Part shown: positions 1 through 11,833 of the stretch, one piece after another | Position numbering within the stretch: position 1 is the stretch's first letter | Layout: every line of letters begins with the position of its first letter | Position numbers and translations under genes: made by a program | Assembly: GCF_019112545.1 (NCBI RefSeq) | Contig: NW_025064885.1 | Location: forward strand, 571,053 to 635,052 | DNA: 64,000 bases | Source of the DNA: Guyanagaster necrorhizus | Lineage: Eukaryota > Basidiomycota > Agaricomycetes > Agaricales > Physalacriaceae | Direction of reading: 5' to 3' | The notes under the pieces: model-generated | Database searches by the model: none | The model's input: only the letters and a program-made list of their open reading frames with translations | Told to the model about the DNA's origin: nothing

Positions 1-1
1 A

Positions 2-1455
2 GCAAACCCTTACGATCCTGCCAATCAACAACATATAGTTGTTCTTCAGCAAGTATGTTTCATATCAGTTCTTTCCCGACCCTGTGCTCACTGTCATTGT
101 CAGCTTCGGAAGCTTGTTGAAACCGGTGTCTCCCAGCAAGAGCTTCAGCAGATCCTTGGTCAACTGCGAGTTCTTAGTCAAAGTACGAGCCCTCCTCCGC
201 CTCCGGTTGCCCAGTGGCCTGTTCAAAGCGGCTTCTCTGGTCCCAGCCAGTCATATCCTCCGTCGACGGCACCACCAGCACCTGCGGATATAATGCCTGT
301 CTTTCCACCCTTAGACGTTGCAGAGCCTAAGTCTTCTGTTCTATCCGTAGCGTCTATGTCGACGCCTGTAGCCAATACAAACATAGCTCCTGCAAACTAT
401 GCCGACCTTCTATCATCCTTACTCAAAGCTGGTGTCGTTTCGAACACAGGTACGCCACTAGGAGCCGGTACAACTGCCCAAGAAGCCAAGGCAGAGACTG
501 ATAATACCCGACGCCAAACGGAACGTTTGTATCGAGAGTCGGTCCTTGCATATGACGTTCAGTTAAGCACCAACGGGATAACAAAGTAAGCCTTTTGTAG
601 CCGGATAATGCCATGATCACTCATTATGTCCATAGAATGCATTCGCCAATTCGTGATCTGTTGTACTCGAAGTTGTCCGCGCAGTGTAAACAATGTGGAA
701 TTCGCTTTGCTGATATTCCTGCGGGGAAAGAATCATTGCAGTCGCATTTAGACATGCATTTTAGACAGAATCGTAAAGCAAATCAGAATTTGGGTCGTGG
801 TCACAGTAGAAGCTGGTTTGTTGCAGTGGAGGTGCGTATTTTGCGATCATGACATGCTGGTATAATAGACTTACTGGTCTCTTAGGATTGGATACATGAT
901 ACGACTGATATTAAGGGCAAAGGTCATAGACGCTTGAACCCGACTGCTGCCGCTGCAGCTGAGAAACTTCAACGGGAAGCTGAACTACGACAACAATTTG
1001 TTGTTGTACCTCCTGGGGATGAGGCGAAAATAATTACCTGTCCGATTTGTAAGGAAAGTTTGAAATCTGAATTTTTGGAGGACGACGAGGAGTGGGTGTG
1101 GAAGAACGCTGTGATGAAAGAGGGTAGGGTGAGTTCTACCAATTCTTATCTCTCCAAGCCATGGACTGACCGTATGTTGCTCTATTAGGTGTACCATGCG
1201 ACATGCCGCGCAGAAACACTATCTTCAAACAGTCTTGCAGCGAGGTTACGCACTGAGTTGGCGGTTAAGTTGCGTAGTCGTTCCGGGACTCCTGAAGCCC
1301 AAGCCCGGGCGTCGACGCCACCATCACAAAGTTCTACTCCCGTGTCGAAACTCGCGGGTTCAAAACGTAAGGTCGACGAGACACTGTCGACGACAGGTAA
1401 CAACGAAGCCGAGGGTTCTCCACCTGCGAAGAAACTCGCCTCAACTGTGATATAA
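2..1455 (+). CDS. PCF11: mRNA cleavage/polyadenylation factor Pcf11, C-terminal part (5' end outside window)
   Basis: Partial gene; the N-terminal CTD-interacting domain lies upstream of the window. Pcf11 belongs to cleavage factor IA, binds the Pol II CTD and couples 3'-end cleavage to termination in the nucleus. The exons I can join are about 2-52, 104-585, 636-831, 886-1128 and 1189-1455, with introns of 50-60 nt. The visible protein starts in a Gln-rich stretch, passes a Pro-rich linker, then has the motif NYADLLSSLLKAGVV. Two C-terminal zinc-binding modules flank a basic linker: CKQCGIRF followed by HLDMH, and CPICKES followed by YHATC. This zinc-finger pair in the C-terminal third is typical of Pcf11. 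Stop at 1453-1455. A generic zinc-finger protein is the alternative, but the order of motifs favours Pcf11. Confidence 0.85.
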
Positions 1456-1818
1456 GCATAAGCATAAGGTTTTTTTTTTCCTTTTATTATAATTTAGTGT
1501 GGACATAAGCGCACATATTATATTATTTCATCCCCGAGATTCCTCTGCATTTTGTACACACATGCATTTCATTAGATACACTGGCAATACATTTTCTGAG
1601 CATTTCATCTCGTGTATATATGTAGCGTGGCAAATGGAACGGAATATTCGATTTTATACTTAGCCCAATACTAAGTGAGACTGTTACCCGACTTGGACAG
1701 CAACCATAAGGGAAGGCTCACGATTCATTGCACACACTTTGCATGTGAGTGTCTGCAATGACTTTCACTAACTTTCCTAGCGTGTATTCGTCGGATTCGG
1801 GCTTCTCTATTCTTCCAG
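1456..1818. other. intergenic, PCF11 3' UTR and SWT1 5' region
   Basis: AT-rich spacer between two plus-strand genes. A T-tract follows the PCF11 stop. The unresolved first exon of the next gene probably lies in its right half: a GTGAGT at about 1744 and a CTTCCAG ending at 1818 could be the ends of an intron. No RNA gene or repeat seen. Confidence 0.5.
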
Positions 1819-3290
1819 GTGGGCGTTGAACTCCCAAAAGTCGCGTCTTATTCAACCTTTACCATAGTCCATACACATGTTGAAGATCCTTTGAACGATT
1901 TGACCTTACAGGCTTTCAATCAGTTTGTTAATGAAGATGTTGAGATGCAGGTAAGTCTGATACAAAGTATCTCTCATCAGATTCATCCCGGCAGATTGTT
2001 CCAGACTGACAACGCAGTTCAGGCACCTCTTTCAGAGAGCGGCGCATTCGTAGTGGTGGACACGAACATATTGCTACATGATTTTGATGTCCTGGTTCAA
2101 TTCGTCGAAGACATTGAAAGAGAAAATGTTTCGGTAATTGTTATCATCCCTGGGGTGGTCATCCAGGAACTAGATGGGTGCGTTATGCTCTTATTTTGAT
2201 GTCCTCTGCTGATGTTGGGCCTGAAGACACAAACACAATCAGTCATTGAGATGGTTTGCCAGACGATCTTCTACTTGGCTGTTGAAGAAGGTCCAGGAAA
2301 GGCGGTCCGTGAAAGGACAGGCGACTGAGGAGACTCTTAGACGATCAGGCAACTGGAGAGTCGCGCTGCGGGATGAGGTGATATCTTTACTGGACTGCCG
2401 CAAAGTTGGCTATAAACGTGTTCACAGGTCCAGAAAGATGGTGACAGAGGCAACGATGAGCTGATCGTCGATTGCTGCAAGTATTTCGCACTAATCCGCC
2501 GCACTGTCCTTTGGAGTGGCGACAAGAATCTTTGTATTGACGTGCATGCCGAAAGTGAGCAGCTCGTGTCCCGTTTTCTTACTATTTGCTCATCATATAC
2601 CAAGGAACCATTGGCGCATTGTCTACTGATCATCGCCAATGGACAAGTCGCTATCTCATTGGTGTCATTTTTGAAAACACTCTCGACCCGAACAGATTCG
2701 CATCTGAGAAACCGACATATAAAAGAGACACGCGCATTGTCGAAGAAACGAGCCAGCTTCCAAGCCATACACGAGACCCTGACGGCATGGACATCGATGA
2801 AGAGGATGATGACGGTCTGGTCATCATTCGAACAGACGCTCGCGATCTCCTTCACGTCCAAGTTGTCAATCACTTCTCTATGCTGTTGGCTCAACTTGTT
2901 CTGCGCGTTGGGAATGCCGAAATACGCTCATACCAGCCACGCTCGGTGTCCAGATATGCTCCTGAATGGCAACAGAATAGGAAACCGATTGTGGATTGGA
3001 ATGTTTCTGAGCTGTTGGAGTATCTGGATGGTAAGAAATGCCGCGAGGCTACGAACCCCAAACTGGAGTGGTTCCTGCAGCTTCCCCCTAGTTATCGACC
3101 AGACCCAAAAAGCAATGATTCACGTGGCTCGCGAAGAGGACAAGATTGGTCGCGAACAGACTGGTTGAATGCGCTTGGTAGTCTGAAGAAAATTGGGATT
3201 GACTGGGTAGATACTCCCATTCAAGAATCCCTGGCTATGTTAGAGCGAGAATTATCATTCGTGTTTTCACAGGGGATGGTAATCATATGA
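1819..3290 (+). CDS. SWT1: SWT1-like PIN-domain RNA endonuclease (N-terminus unresolved)
   Basis: Swt1 is a nuclear endoribonuclease that clears defective mRNPs at the nuclear pore. The PIN domain is clear: VVVDTNILLHDFDVL with the first catalytic Asp, IPGVVIQELDG, then WFARRSSTWLLKKV, NDELIVDCCKYF and SGDKNLC with the later acidic residues. A roughly 220-residue C-terminal region contains an acidic stretch (MDIDEEDDD) and a helical end. Likely introns are 1951-2004, about 2176-2240, about 2380-2438 and about 2550-2600. The first readable codon at 1819 is GTG right after a CAG, and no in-frame ATG precedes it before a stop at 1759, so an upstream coding exon exists that I could not place. The stop is the TGA at 3288-3290. 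Confidence 0.8.
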
Positions 3291-3531
3291 GCAGTTCTGG
3301 TACATACATTTATTAAACTGTTAGGCTATCTGGCATACATTGTGTGGCTGGAAACAAGCTGGATAACGCTGGATTTGTCTCGACACAGTAAATGTCAATT
3401 ACCGGATAAAGATGCTTACACTCGGGGCAGGTACCCGTCGTAGAAGCTTACGCAAGATGCGGCTATGCTATCCGAATGCGAGCGGTTCATTTTGTATAGA
3501 AGGGCCCTCTTCTCCTCCCATCATCATTTCC

Positions 3532-5163
3532 ATGGCACGTCGTCGTCCCCTGTGCATATTTCTCTCTCTCCTGGGCCTTTTTCTGCTTGGCACAGTCATC
3601 GTTCTCTCTTCTATAACGTACTACCTTTCCATTGACCCTAATGCCTATCTTTCCGAAGACCAGGTACCCATCCTTGGGCGCTACGACCGGTGGAATGCCT
3701 CAGAGTACGGCCAGGTTGAACGTATCCCACGAATCCTCCACCAGACATGGCGGACGGAGACCCTTCCCGAGAAATGGAGGCCAGTTTCTCAAGAATGTCG
3801 GGATCTGATGCCAGATTAGTGCGTCATCGTTTTGCACAAACTCTTTTATTTGACTAACGGTTCTTTCAGTGAATACAAACTCTGGACTGATGACGGCTCT
3901 CGCGATTTCATATCAGAATATTATCCTTGGTTTTTGGACACATTCAACGATTACCGATATCCTATACAGCGAGCAGACGCCATTCGCTATTTCATTCTTC
4001 ATCACTACGGTGGTGTCTACTTGGACCTTGACATTGGATGTAAACGACGTTTAGACCCCCTTCTGGCTTATCCTGTCATCCTTCCAAAAACAATTCCCGT
4101 GGGCATCTCGAACGACCTCATTTTCTCCGAAAAAGGACATCCATTCATGGCGCAGGTTATTCACAGTCTCGTCACCTTTGACCACTCCTGGGTACTCAAC
4201 TATCCAACCGTAATGTTCTCCACAGGACCCATGTTCCTGTCAGCGCAATACAGTATTTTCACCTCATCTCACGCCAGTGCCGCCAGTGATCCCATCCGTG
4301 TTCTCCCAAAGGCATTGTATGGAAAAAATGCAAAGGAGGGAGAGGCACCACATTCCTTCTTTTCGCATTTCTATGGAAGCAGCTGGCATGCTGATGATGC
4401 TGCTTTCATCGGTTTCCTTGGCCATTGGGGCAAAGTATTAATGTGGATTGGATTGATTGTCCTGCTATTGGGATTGCTCTTCACCGCGTTCCCCGGTAAA
4501 CAGCGCAGATACAGCTTGCGTCGTATTGGGGGGTACGAGGTTCTCCTTCCACGCTGGTCTTCAGGGACAGGCCACTGGCATTTCGGTTCTTCATCTTCGT
4601 CATCATCCGACAGTGATAGCGACGCCCCCATCGACCAAGATGTTCCCGTTTTGCAGCTCCCATTTAACGTTCGACCGAGTTCCCCAATGTCATCAGATAT
4701 ATCTACAGAGCCATATGCTGGCCGTCCGTCTAGTCCTTTGGTTGACGCTTTCCAGCGGTTGCGCAACAGAGTAGCGGCACTGGCCAGTCCGCGAGAAGAT
4801 TTCCCCCGAACCCCAGTCCGCAACAGGCGTCAGCGTTACAGCCGTGGTGTCCTATTCTTCCTTCCCGCGATATTCACGCAGTCACAAGATGTTGAGCTTG
4901 GTCCTGCCCCTGCATATTCAGATCCACAGGTGCCGCTGCTACCTCGGCCTTCCTCGCGCAATGGTATTCAGCCACCAGACAAGCTCCATCAGGAGGACTC
5001 TCGATCGGGCATTATCGAGGCCCGGGGTCCGCTACCAGAAGGAACTTCCGGCTCGAGGTCGCCGGTCGAGAATAACACCCTTATAGACTTTGGTCGCGAC
5101 TCCCGCCCATCTTCGTCATCGCAGCATACGCGGTCTCGCAGCTCACCGCATCGAGAATCATAG
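3532..5163 (+). CDS. GT32 mannosyltransferase, inositol-phosphoceramide mannosyltransferase (SUR1/CSH1-like)
   Basis: Predicted Golgi enzyme that transfers mannose from GDP-mannose to inositol phosphoceramide, making MIPC. Exons 3532-3818 and 3870-5163 (51-nt intron, branch TGACTAAC) give 526 aa. An N-terminal signal anchor covers about residues 8-30. The motif RIPRILHQTW is typical of GT32/OCH1-like enzymes. The catalytic DXD is in YLDLDIG near residue 147. NYPTVMFSTGPMFLS is the acceptor-side motif of the family. A second membrane helix lies near residues 285-305, followed by an unusually long Ser/Pro-rich tail of about 220 residues. An in-frame ATG at 3412 would add 40 residues; I prefer 3532 because it sits directly before the basic/hydrophobic anchor. 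Which family member (SUR1 or CSH1) cannot be told. Confidence 0.85.
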
Positions 5164-5417
5164 GAATTTCACGGCCTATACCTTATATTTATCCGACGAC
5201 TGCTTCAGATGGGGGAGTGATTTTATTGCACAGTATACCCATTTCATATCCTACGGCATTGGCTCCGTGTACCAATTATTCCAACTCCTCCTGTTCAGTC
5301 AAGTTTATATTTAGCGGCTAGACTTAGGTAGCAGGGGACATACGATAGAACACTATGCTGGTTACAAGAGTTGTCACTAGAGCGCGATAAATAACCCTTC
5401 CTTTCCTTTGGCTTTTT

Positions 5418-7258
5418 TCAGGCCTGGGCCGGCTTTGCGATACGTTTCATACCAGAACTAAGGACGAGCATTGCAATAGCACTGCCAGCGTACGTGTACG
5501 ATGGACCGACGGTCCAGTAGGAAGCACATGCTGCGAATGAAGTTCATGTCAATATGTATTATCTCCTCAGTTAGCTGGATTCTCACCAAGAAGAGGTCCC
5601 ACTGCCCGACCAAGCTGTCCGGATGATCTGAAATTTCCCAAAGCCTTGCCCTTTGCAAGCTGAGGGTGCTCTTTAACATTTTTGCCAGTAACAGGGTCGA
5701 ATCCTCCTTCGTCGCATTGTAACGAAGCGAATGCAGTCAGAGAGTTCACCACAGTCGCAGATGTGAACGCCATGCAAACCGCCGCACCCTGCAACAACTT
5801 ATGTGCCAGCACGGGATTCGATACAACGAACTGGGGAAGCAGAGCTAGGAGGACAAGCCCAACAGCGCAGCTTGAAACTCCTCGTTGAGCCATCACTCCT
5901 TCGCCTACTTTCGAAGTAGCCCGTCGGACGTATCCACCCTGAAGCAATGCACTGATAATCCCAATGGAGCCAATAAGCATGCCGTTTTGTTTGTTGTTCC
6001 AATCGAACACTAAATAACATATAATGAATGCATTACTATATGCTTTCAGCCTGATTATGCAACTTACGATCGAATGTCAAGAAGGTAAGGGTGAATTCGA
6101 CCCCCGAAAAGAGTCCTAAGAATAAGAGATGGAAGTGACGTAGAGACTGTAGTGTGGCCAAACGTCTTTCGATACTAGCTTTCTTGGATACGGAAGGTTT
6201 CCCGTCAGGCGGTTTGCCATTGGGAAATGCTGCTTTCTCTTCAGTACTCAGCCGAAGGCCTTTTCCACGAGTCTCGGGTAAAGCAATGGCCAAGAAAGCA
6301 GTCTCTACCGTTAGTAGTATCAACGTGAGAATTGCAGGAACCGCAAAGATATTTAGGTCGCCAATCAGGGTGTTGGCGGAGAGGGATGGTGGCAGCGGCT
6401 TGGACGCAAAGTACGCTCCTATGGGAGGGCCGATACAGAAGCAAATGGCGAAGGCTATGCCGACGTGAGCAAGTGCCCTTGAACGATTGGTTGGGGTGGT
6501 TATATCAGAGAGAATTGCACTGCAAATTATGATCAACTTATAATCAAGACGATCTAGGGGATGATGAACAAACATTGCTAGTTGAACATTTCCCTCACTT
6601 AAGCCGCCAATGACTCTTGAGAGCATGTACGATGCAAAGGTAGTCGACTTGATCCATCTGTGAACTGTATCAGCATTCATTGGTTCTGCACTCGGTGAAC
6701 GACTTGCTCACACGAGGGCCGATAGAAGGTTTCCAATCATAGTAAGCAATAGAATGCGCTTTCTGCCATACTTGTCTGATAGGGATCCAATCCTCGGTGA
6801 AACTATGAATTGAAGTGTTCTAACACTCGCTTGAGTTACGGGCAGGAAATATCGACAACAAAGAGACGCACGAGAATGCAGAGCCCATGAGACCACCTGA
6901 ACGGTCATTAGAGACATCCCTGCAAAATCGACGCGTTTACACACCTAGCAATACCACGTCCCATCTCCCAGAATGCGCGGTGACAGCTGGATTGTACAAA
7001 AAACTCCGGATGTACGAAACGAAACCCAGCGTTCGTGAAAGAAAGCCATTGGCATCAGATATCTCTCGCTGCAGTGGCTGCGTTAACGGAAGAATTACAA
7101 GTATTGCAAGACCTTACCAATGTATACCATTCAATTAACCGAGGAAACAAGGGTAGCGGAATGGTGAATGCAAAGAGGTCGAGAACAAGCGAAAGAAAAA
7201 CGACTGTTTCAATCTTGGCCATTGGCGCTGGTGGTGGCCGAAGAAGAATGAAAGACAA
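5418..7258 (-). CDS. MFS transporter, tetracycline-resistance/MFSD10-like
   Basis: Multi-exon 12-helix permease on the minus strand. The first helix is in ETVVFLSLVLDLFAFTIPLP. The loop 2-3 signature SDKYGRKRILLLT is the classical MFS A-motif. Later helices contain ALAHVGIAFAICFCIGPPIG and the family loop ALPETRGKG. The last exon reads ACASYWTVGPSYTY and ends KRIAKPAQA with the stop at 5418-5420. The last intron is 5531-5586. The organisation resembles human MFSD10/TETRAN and bacterial TetA-like carriers, but the substrate cannot be predicted. Start: ATG at 7258, or the internal ATG at 7222 (MAKIETVVF), which lies closer to helix 1. Its stop faces the stop of the GT32 gene (tail to tail); upstream lies the end of PUS7. 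Confidence 0.85.
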
Positions 7259-7373
7259 GAAAGAAAAAGGTCGGTTTATTATTACAGTCGACGTGGAAGC
7301 TATGTCAACTCCGGCTATTGATCGCCGGCAAAGGATACAACGGCAATCGCGAGTACCAGATACGTTAATAAAT

Positions 7374-10366
7374 TTACTCTTCGGCTATCTCTTCGTCTTC
7401 AATTGCAACATCAGCCGCTTCCCCTTCTCCTGTTCCTCGGAACTTTTGGTCTTCAGACGTAGCAGTCAAGCCTGTCTGAAAATGAGAGCTCGTCTCTGTT
7501 TTAGTGATCTCCCTAAGGGCCATGGTAGCATAGGCTGCCGTTCCAAGCGTTAGCTGTATTTGGAGGGCCATAAACTTGCCGTCCTCAACAGTAACTGGAG
7601 CATCAAATCCAAGCAGCTTGTCCTCATCTGCCTGCGCAAGTGGAACATCTGGGTCCGTGTATCGCAGCACAGACCAGGACATTTCTTTCGGAAGGTGCAG
7701 AATCTTTCTATACGATCCGTTGAGCGTGTAGATCCTAGATGTCCAAGGCATTAGATAGAATTTGGCTGCAAGATACCCACAGTTGCTTTACCTTTGCTTC
7801 CTAACAAAATTGTCGGCATCGAGGCCATCCATCTGAAGAAACTCCCGGTATCTTGCCCCCAGTTTTCCGCCCGGGTAGGCAACGTCAGTGCCCGGTAGAG
7901 GCATAATAACGTCGAAGATGGTGTACTTGTAGACGTCCCCTTCTGTAAGGGTTTTTACTACTGGAGCAACATAAGGCTTCCTCGCCTTCTTCCAACCCCG
8001 AGATGAGGTAGGTTCTTCTGCTAAGGCGTGAATCCCGTTGAAAATCTGTACGAATTGAAAAATGACTTTACCTCGTTCTTCTTCTTTCTCTGCGCCAGGT
8101 TCGTCGGCATTGTTATTCATTTCTGCATCCGCGCTCGAGGTATCGAATACCAGATCACCAGGGACGGGCTTGTCCGCTCCATATGTTCGTATACGTTCCG
8201 AGACAATGGCATTCCACACGTATGACTGATATGCATGAACGTACATTAGACGAAGATTCTTGGGAATCTGTTGGTCCATCAGTATACAGGACGCATATAT
8301 ATATTCTTTGGCTTACTGTATCTAATGCACCCATGGCATTCCTAGTATCACCTTTTTGAGTCTTGAAGCTTTCTAGTAGACACCGTTCGGCGACAACCCG
8401 TCTCGGCATGAGTTCAAGAGCTTTGTCCAAGTCATGGTCGACGAGCCAAGCATTGCGGGCAGCTTCAACGTCAGGATGTTCACCATGCCGAGGCTGGAGG
8501 ATGAGGGATACGGCTTTCTGCCAATTGGATTGCAGTAGTGCGAGTCCAATGGCATGTGTAGGTACCGATGCCGTCCCAAAGCGCTGCATACCTATCATTT
8601 TGTGAGTCCGGCAGTCTCTTCTTCTATTCAGTGCCTAAAAAAAGAAATAATCACCGTAGTAATTGATGAACCCTTTGTTCTTGATGACATTCAGTGCTTC
8701 ATTCATGCTTTGCTCAGATTCGATGCGGACATTCCTATGGTATGTGTGGAATCAAAGTGTCATTGACGTAGCCACGGAGCGGACATACCGCAGTGTGATT
8801 AGGAATGCGTTACCCTTCAACATCCCTAATTCCAAAGCAGCTTTGCGATAGTTGAAGTCTGAAATCCTCAGTCCCCTTTCACCACGGTACTTGAGAGCAT
8901 CTTCAATTGTCCTACGCCCAGTGAGACCATTGGCAAGCTTCCACACATCTTCGACCTTTTTGCTGCCTCTCTTAAGCGACACCCGCTGGATGGTCACACC
9001 ACGCTTGTCTTTCGTACCTGCGACGGAAAGATCTTTCACACTGACATGCAAGGAACGAGAAAGGTGGCCAAGAGCATCCTGAGTGTCGCGATTGGTCTTC
9101 TGGAGCGTGAAGTGAATATAAGGAGGGTATGTCCCTCGCGGAGCTCGTTCTCCTCGACCTCCTGGAACAATGTGAACAAAGGGCAGCCCTATTGGGTGTG
9201 AAATAGCTTATCCCTACCTCCGCGACCTCCACGACCTCCGCGGCTCTTCGACCATTTAATAATAATTCTTGATCCTGAGTCAGTATCAGGAGCGGTAGCA
9301 TCCGTCTCACTGTCAAGCTTTCCATTGAAAAGTTCGCGAATGGCTTGATGTAATCCAGTTCTAGTAGCCTTTGAAGCAATCGGCTACATTGAAGGTTCTG
9401 AGTTATGTTGCAATGGAGAAAGTATGAACATGACGGGATACAGACGTCCGACAAGACTCTCCTCGTATCTTCTCTTCCACTTCCACTTCCGCCTCCACGT
9501 CCACGTCTACCACGACCGCCTCTACCGCCTCTGCCTCCGCGTTTGCCGCGAAGGGAGGGTTCTGGCTCTTCAAATTCTGGTTCTAGTGCAGAGTCAGAAT
9601 TGGTCACGGTCTTGGCTCCGTCTTCAGTCGATTTGGGAACTCGGCCAGCCCAACCTGAGTCGCTGACACGGGGTGGCTCTGGTCCCTGTAGATACATTTC
9701 TTTCACTTCAGTAATCGCGCTTCCCGAGAGGAAGGCAGAGAGGCGTGTTGTGAACGATTCGGGCCAAGGCTCGTCGGAGGAGGTTTCGGAAGGATTTTCC
9801 TCCAATTTTTCGTCCTTAGCCTTCGCAGCAGGTTCCTCACTTACTACCTTATCTTCATCGGTAGCCGGCTCTCCCATCTGAACGTCCTCTGAAAATAGCT
9901 GCTTGACCGGTGTCGATTCGGTTGGCGCAGATTCGGGTTTGGATTCAGGCTTGTCGAGCGATTTTAGGTGGATTACTTTACTGTCCTGGTCAACTTCGAA
10001 GACCAAGAAGTCAGTGAACCTATCATTATTTATCAGTATGACATTTTTCTGAGTAGTGGATAGAACACGGACTAACCTCTGCTTGATGATACCCTCAATT
10101 TTTGGTATACCATGCCCCACGTACTCCGAAATTCCAACATCTTTTTCCAGAAAGCTCATCGCGCCTTGCTCAGTAGCAACGGGAAGAGGAACGCCCAGAA
10201 GTGCATGACTGGGAGGTAAAATATGTTCATGCTTTTCTTCGACAGTTGTGGCATCCCCTTCAACATTATCTGTCACTGCGTCGTCCAGCTTTGTACGCTT
10301 TGAGGACCGTTCAAAATCCTCGTTATCGTCCTCACGCTCGCGGACCGCCGCGGCAGATGCAGACAT
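7374..10366 (-). CDS. PUS7: tRNA/mRNA pseudouridine synthase Pus7 (TruD family)
   Basis: Pus7 makes pseudouridine in tRNA, U2 snRNA and mRNA. Family landmarks: VGISEYVGHGIPKIEGIIKQR followed by FTDFLVFEVD, the catalytic TruD signature GTKDKRGVTIQRVS with its nucleophilic Asp, MIGMQRFGTASVPTHAIG, and a C-terminal YRKILHLPKEM segment. Multi-exon; the first intron is 10020-10076. Between the N-terminal region and the catalytic domain lie two Arg/Gly-rich tracts (about 9481-9552 and 9140-9245), not typical of the family. The N-terminus is charged and nucleus-compatible (KRTKLDDAV). Start ATG at 10366; the divergent URA3 begins only 63 bp away. Length about 800 residues, near the usual 680-800. 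Confidence 0.93.
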
Positions 10367-10429
10367 GGTAGACCGGAAGAGAAAAACGGTATCCTAAATC
10401 GGGTTGCAACCTCTTGAACTATTACCATC
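10367..10429. promoter_or_regulatory. 63-bp bidirectional promoter PUS7/URA3
   Basis: Only 63 bp separate the two divergent start codons. Both core promoters and both 5' leaders must overlap each other or the opposite coding exon. No TATA box is visible. Confidence 0.6.
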
Positions 10430-11354
10430 ATGTTCCGCCGGACTTACGGTCAACGGGCCACAAAGCATGGCAATCCTGCAGCAAGGCTTCTCCTCGATAC
10501 GATGGAGAGAAAAAAATCCAACCTCGCTGTCAGTGTCGATGTAATCAAATCCAAGGACTTCCTCGCCATCGTGGATGCTGTCGGTCCTTTTGTTTGTCTG
10601 ATAAAGGCATCGATTTCTTCAACAATTTTGTATCTATTCTCATCTTGAAATTCAAGACTCATATCGACATTATCGAAGATTTTGGGCCACCTCTTATCGA
10701 TGAGCTTCAAGCCTTGAGCTCGAAACACGATTTTGTGATATTCGAAGACAGAAAGTTCGCTGATATAGGTAAGTTAAATTGCAATTTCCAGGAGCAAAGG
10801 GCTAATGTCAATCTCCAGGAAACACCGTTGCTCTACAATATTCTAGTGGCGTACACAAAATCGCGAGCTGGTCTCATATCACCAATGCCCACCCAGTACC
10901 TGGACCATCCATCATCACTGGTCTTTCATCCGTTGGTCTACCTTTGGGTCGAGGCCTTTTGCTTCTGGCGGAAATGAGCACCAAGGGCTCGCTCGCTACA
11001 GGGAGCTATACCAAAGATGCCGTACGTATGGCACGAGCACACCGCGATTTTGTTATTGGTTTCATCGCACAGCGACGGATGGATGGAATTGGTGCCTACG
11101 AGAATGATTTCACTGAGGATGAAGATTTTCTTGTTTTGACACCCGGCGTCGGATTGGATACGAAGGGTGACTCGATGGGCCAACAATACAGAACCCCTCG
11201 AGAAATTGTTTTCGGGTCAGGATGCGATGTGATTATCGTCGGCCGAGGCGTCTATGGCAAAGACTATCATTTGACTGAAAAAATTGCCGAGCAAGCGAAA
11301 CGATACCGGGAAGAAGGTTGGGCGGCTTATCTGGAGCGAACGATTGCCCTGTAA
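10430..11354 (+). CDS. URA3: orotidine-5'-phosphate decarboxylase
   Basis: Last enzyme of de novo UMP synthesis; decarboxylates OMP in the cytosol. Exons 10430-10606, 10657-10768 and 10819-11354 give 274 aa, a normal length. The catalytic Lys/Asp motif [10 protein letters not shown] is intact. [31 protein letters not shown] and IIVGRGVYG (phosphate-binding loop) are all present. The first intron (10607-10656) begins GC, not GT: the conserved residues LIK|THIDI are rebuilt only by splicing AAG|GCATCG to TTCAAG|ACT. The second intron is a standard GTAAGT intron. Divergent from PUS7. Confidence 0.97.
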
Positions 11355-11596
11355 CGAAAGCCGAACAGGACGATGGTACAGAGTAGGAATGGTATGAATG
11401 ATTTACATAGATGATGCCGATAAGAATAAATGTAAGTCCCACGCCGTACTCTCTTCGATATAAGTCTCTAACCAAGTCCCCAGCACCGCCTATTTATACT
11501 GTCCTAGATGTGCGTATCCTTCTGTCATATGTGCTCAATCCCGAGCCTCCTATAGATGCAACATATGTGATGTGGCGACGCAGAATGCTTTGGTGT

Positions 11597-11833
11597 TCAA
11601 AGTGCTTGTGCCCTTAACAACTTCTTCAACCTGAAAACCCTGGAGAATGCTGATTTCCTCTGCTGCTCATATGCATCCTCCTGGTACGTATTCGATGGGC
11701 GCAAGATGCCGCGAAAGTCTTCGTACATGATATATGTCTCTCGTGGAGATTGGTTTGGGATGAAGAGGGTGAATGCATTGGCAGACGGCATCGACGTCGC
11801 TAAGAATGAGAATGGGTTGAACGAGGAAGACAT
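11597..11833 (-). CDS. small orphan protein, 78 aa (candidate)
   Basis: Single-exon ORF of 78 codons that I do not recognise. Support: a good TATA element (TATATAA, minus strand) at 11903-11909, about 70 bp before the ATG at 11833, as expected for a short transcript; upstream in frame the ORF is closed by a TAA just downstream of the TATA element, so this ATG is the natural start. The product has no signal peptide or membrane segment. It is Ser/Phe-rich at the N-terminus (MSSSFNPFSFLATS), has a middle IYMYEDF-like acidic/aromatic patch (actual residues YIMYEDFRGILRP) and a basic C-terminus (RVFRLKKLLRAQAL). Could be a chance ORF. Confidence 0.4.
   Translation of the reverse strand: MSSSFNPFSFLATSMPSANAFTLFIPNQSPRETYIMYEDFRGILRPSNTYQEDAYEQQRKSAFSRVFRLKKLLRAQAL

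Noticed and set aside
4371..4823. Minus-strand ORF of 150 codons
   Set aside because: Antisense to the GT32 gene tail; no family features.
9405..9881. Plus-strand 158-codon Pro/Leu/Arg-rich ORF
   Set aside because: It is the antisense shadow of the RGG-coding part of PUS7; Gly/Arg codons read backwards as Pro/Ala/Ser.
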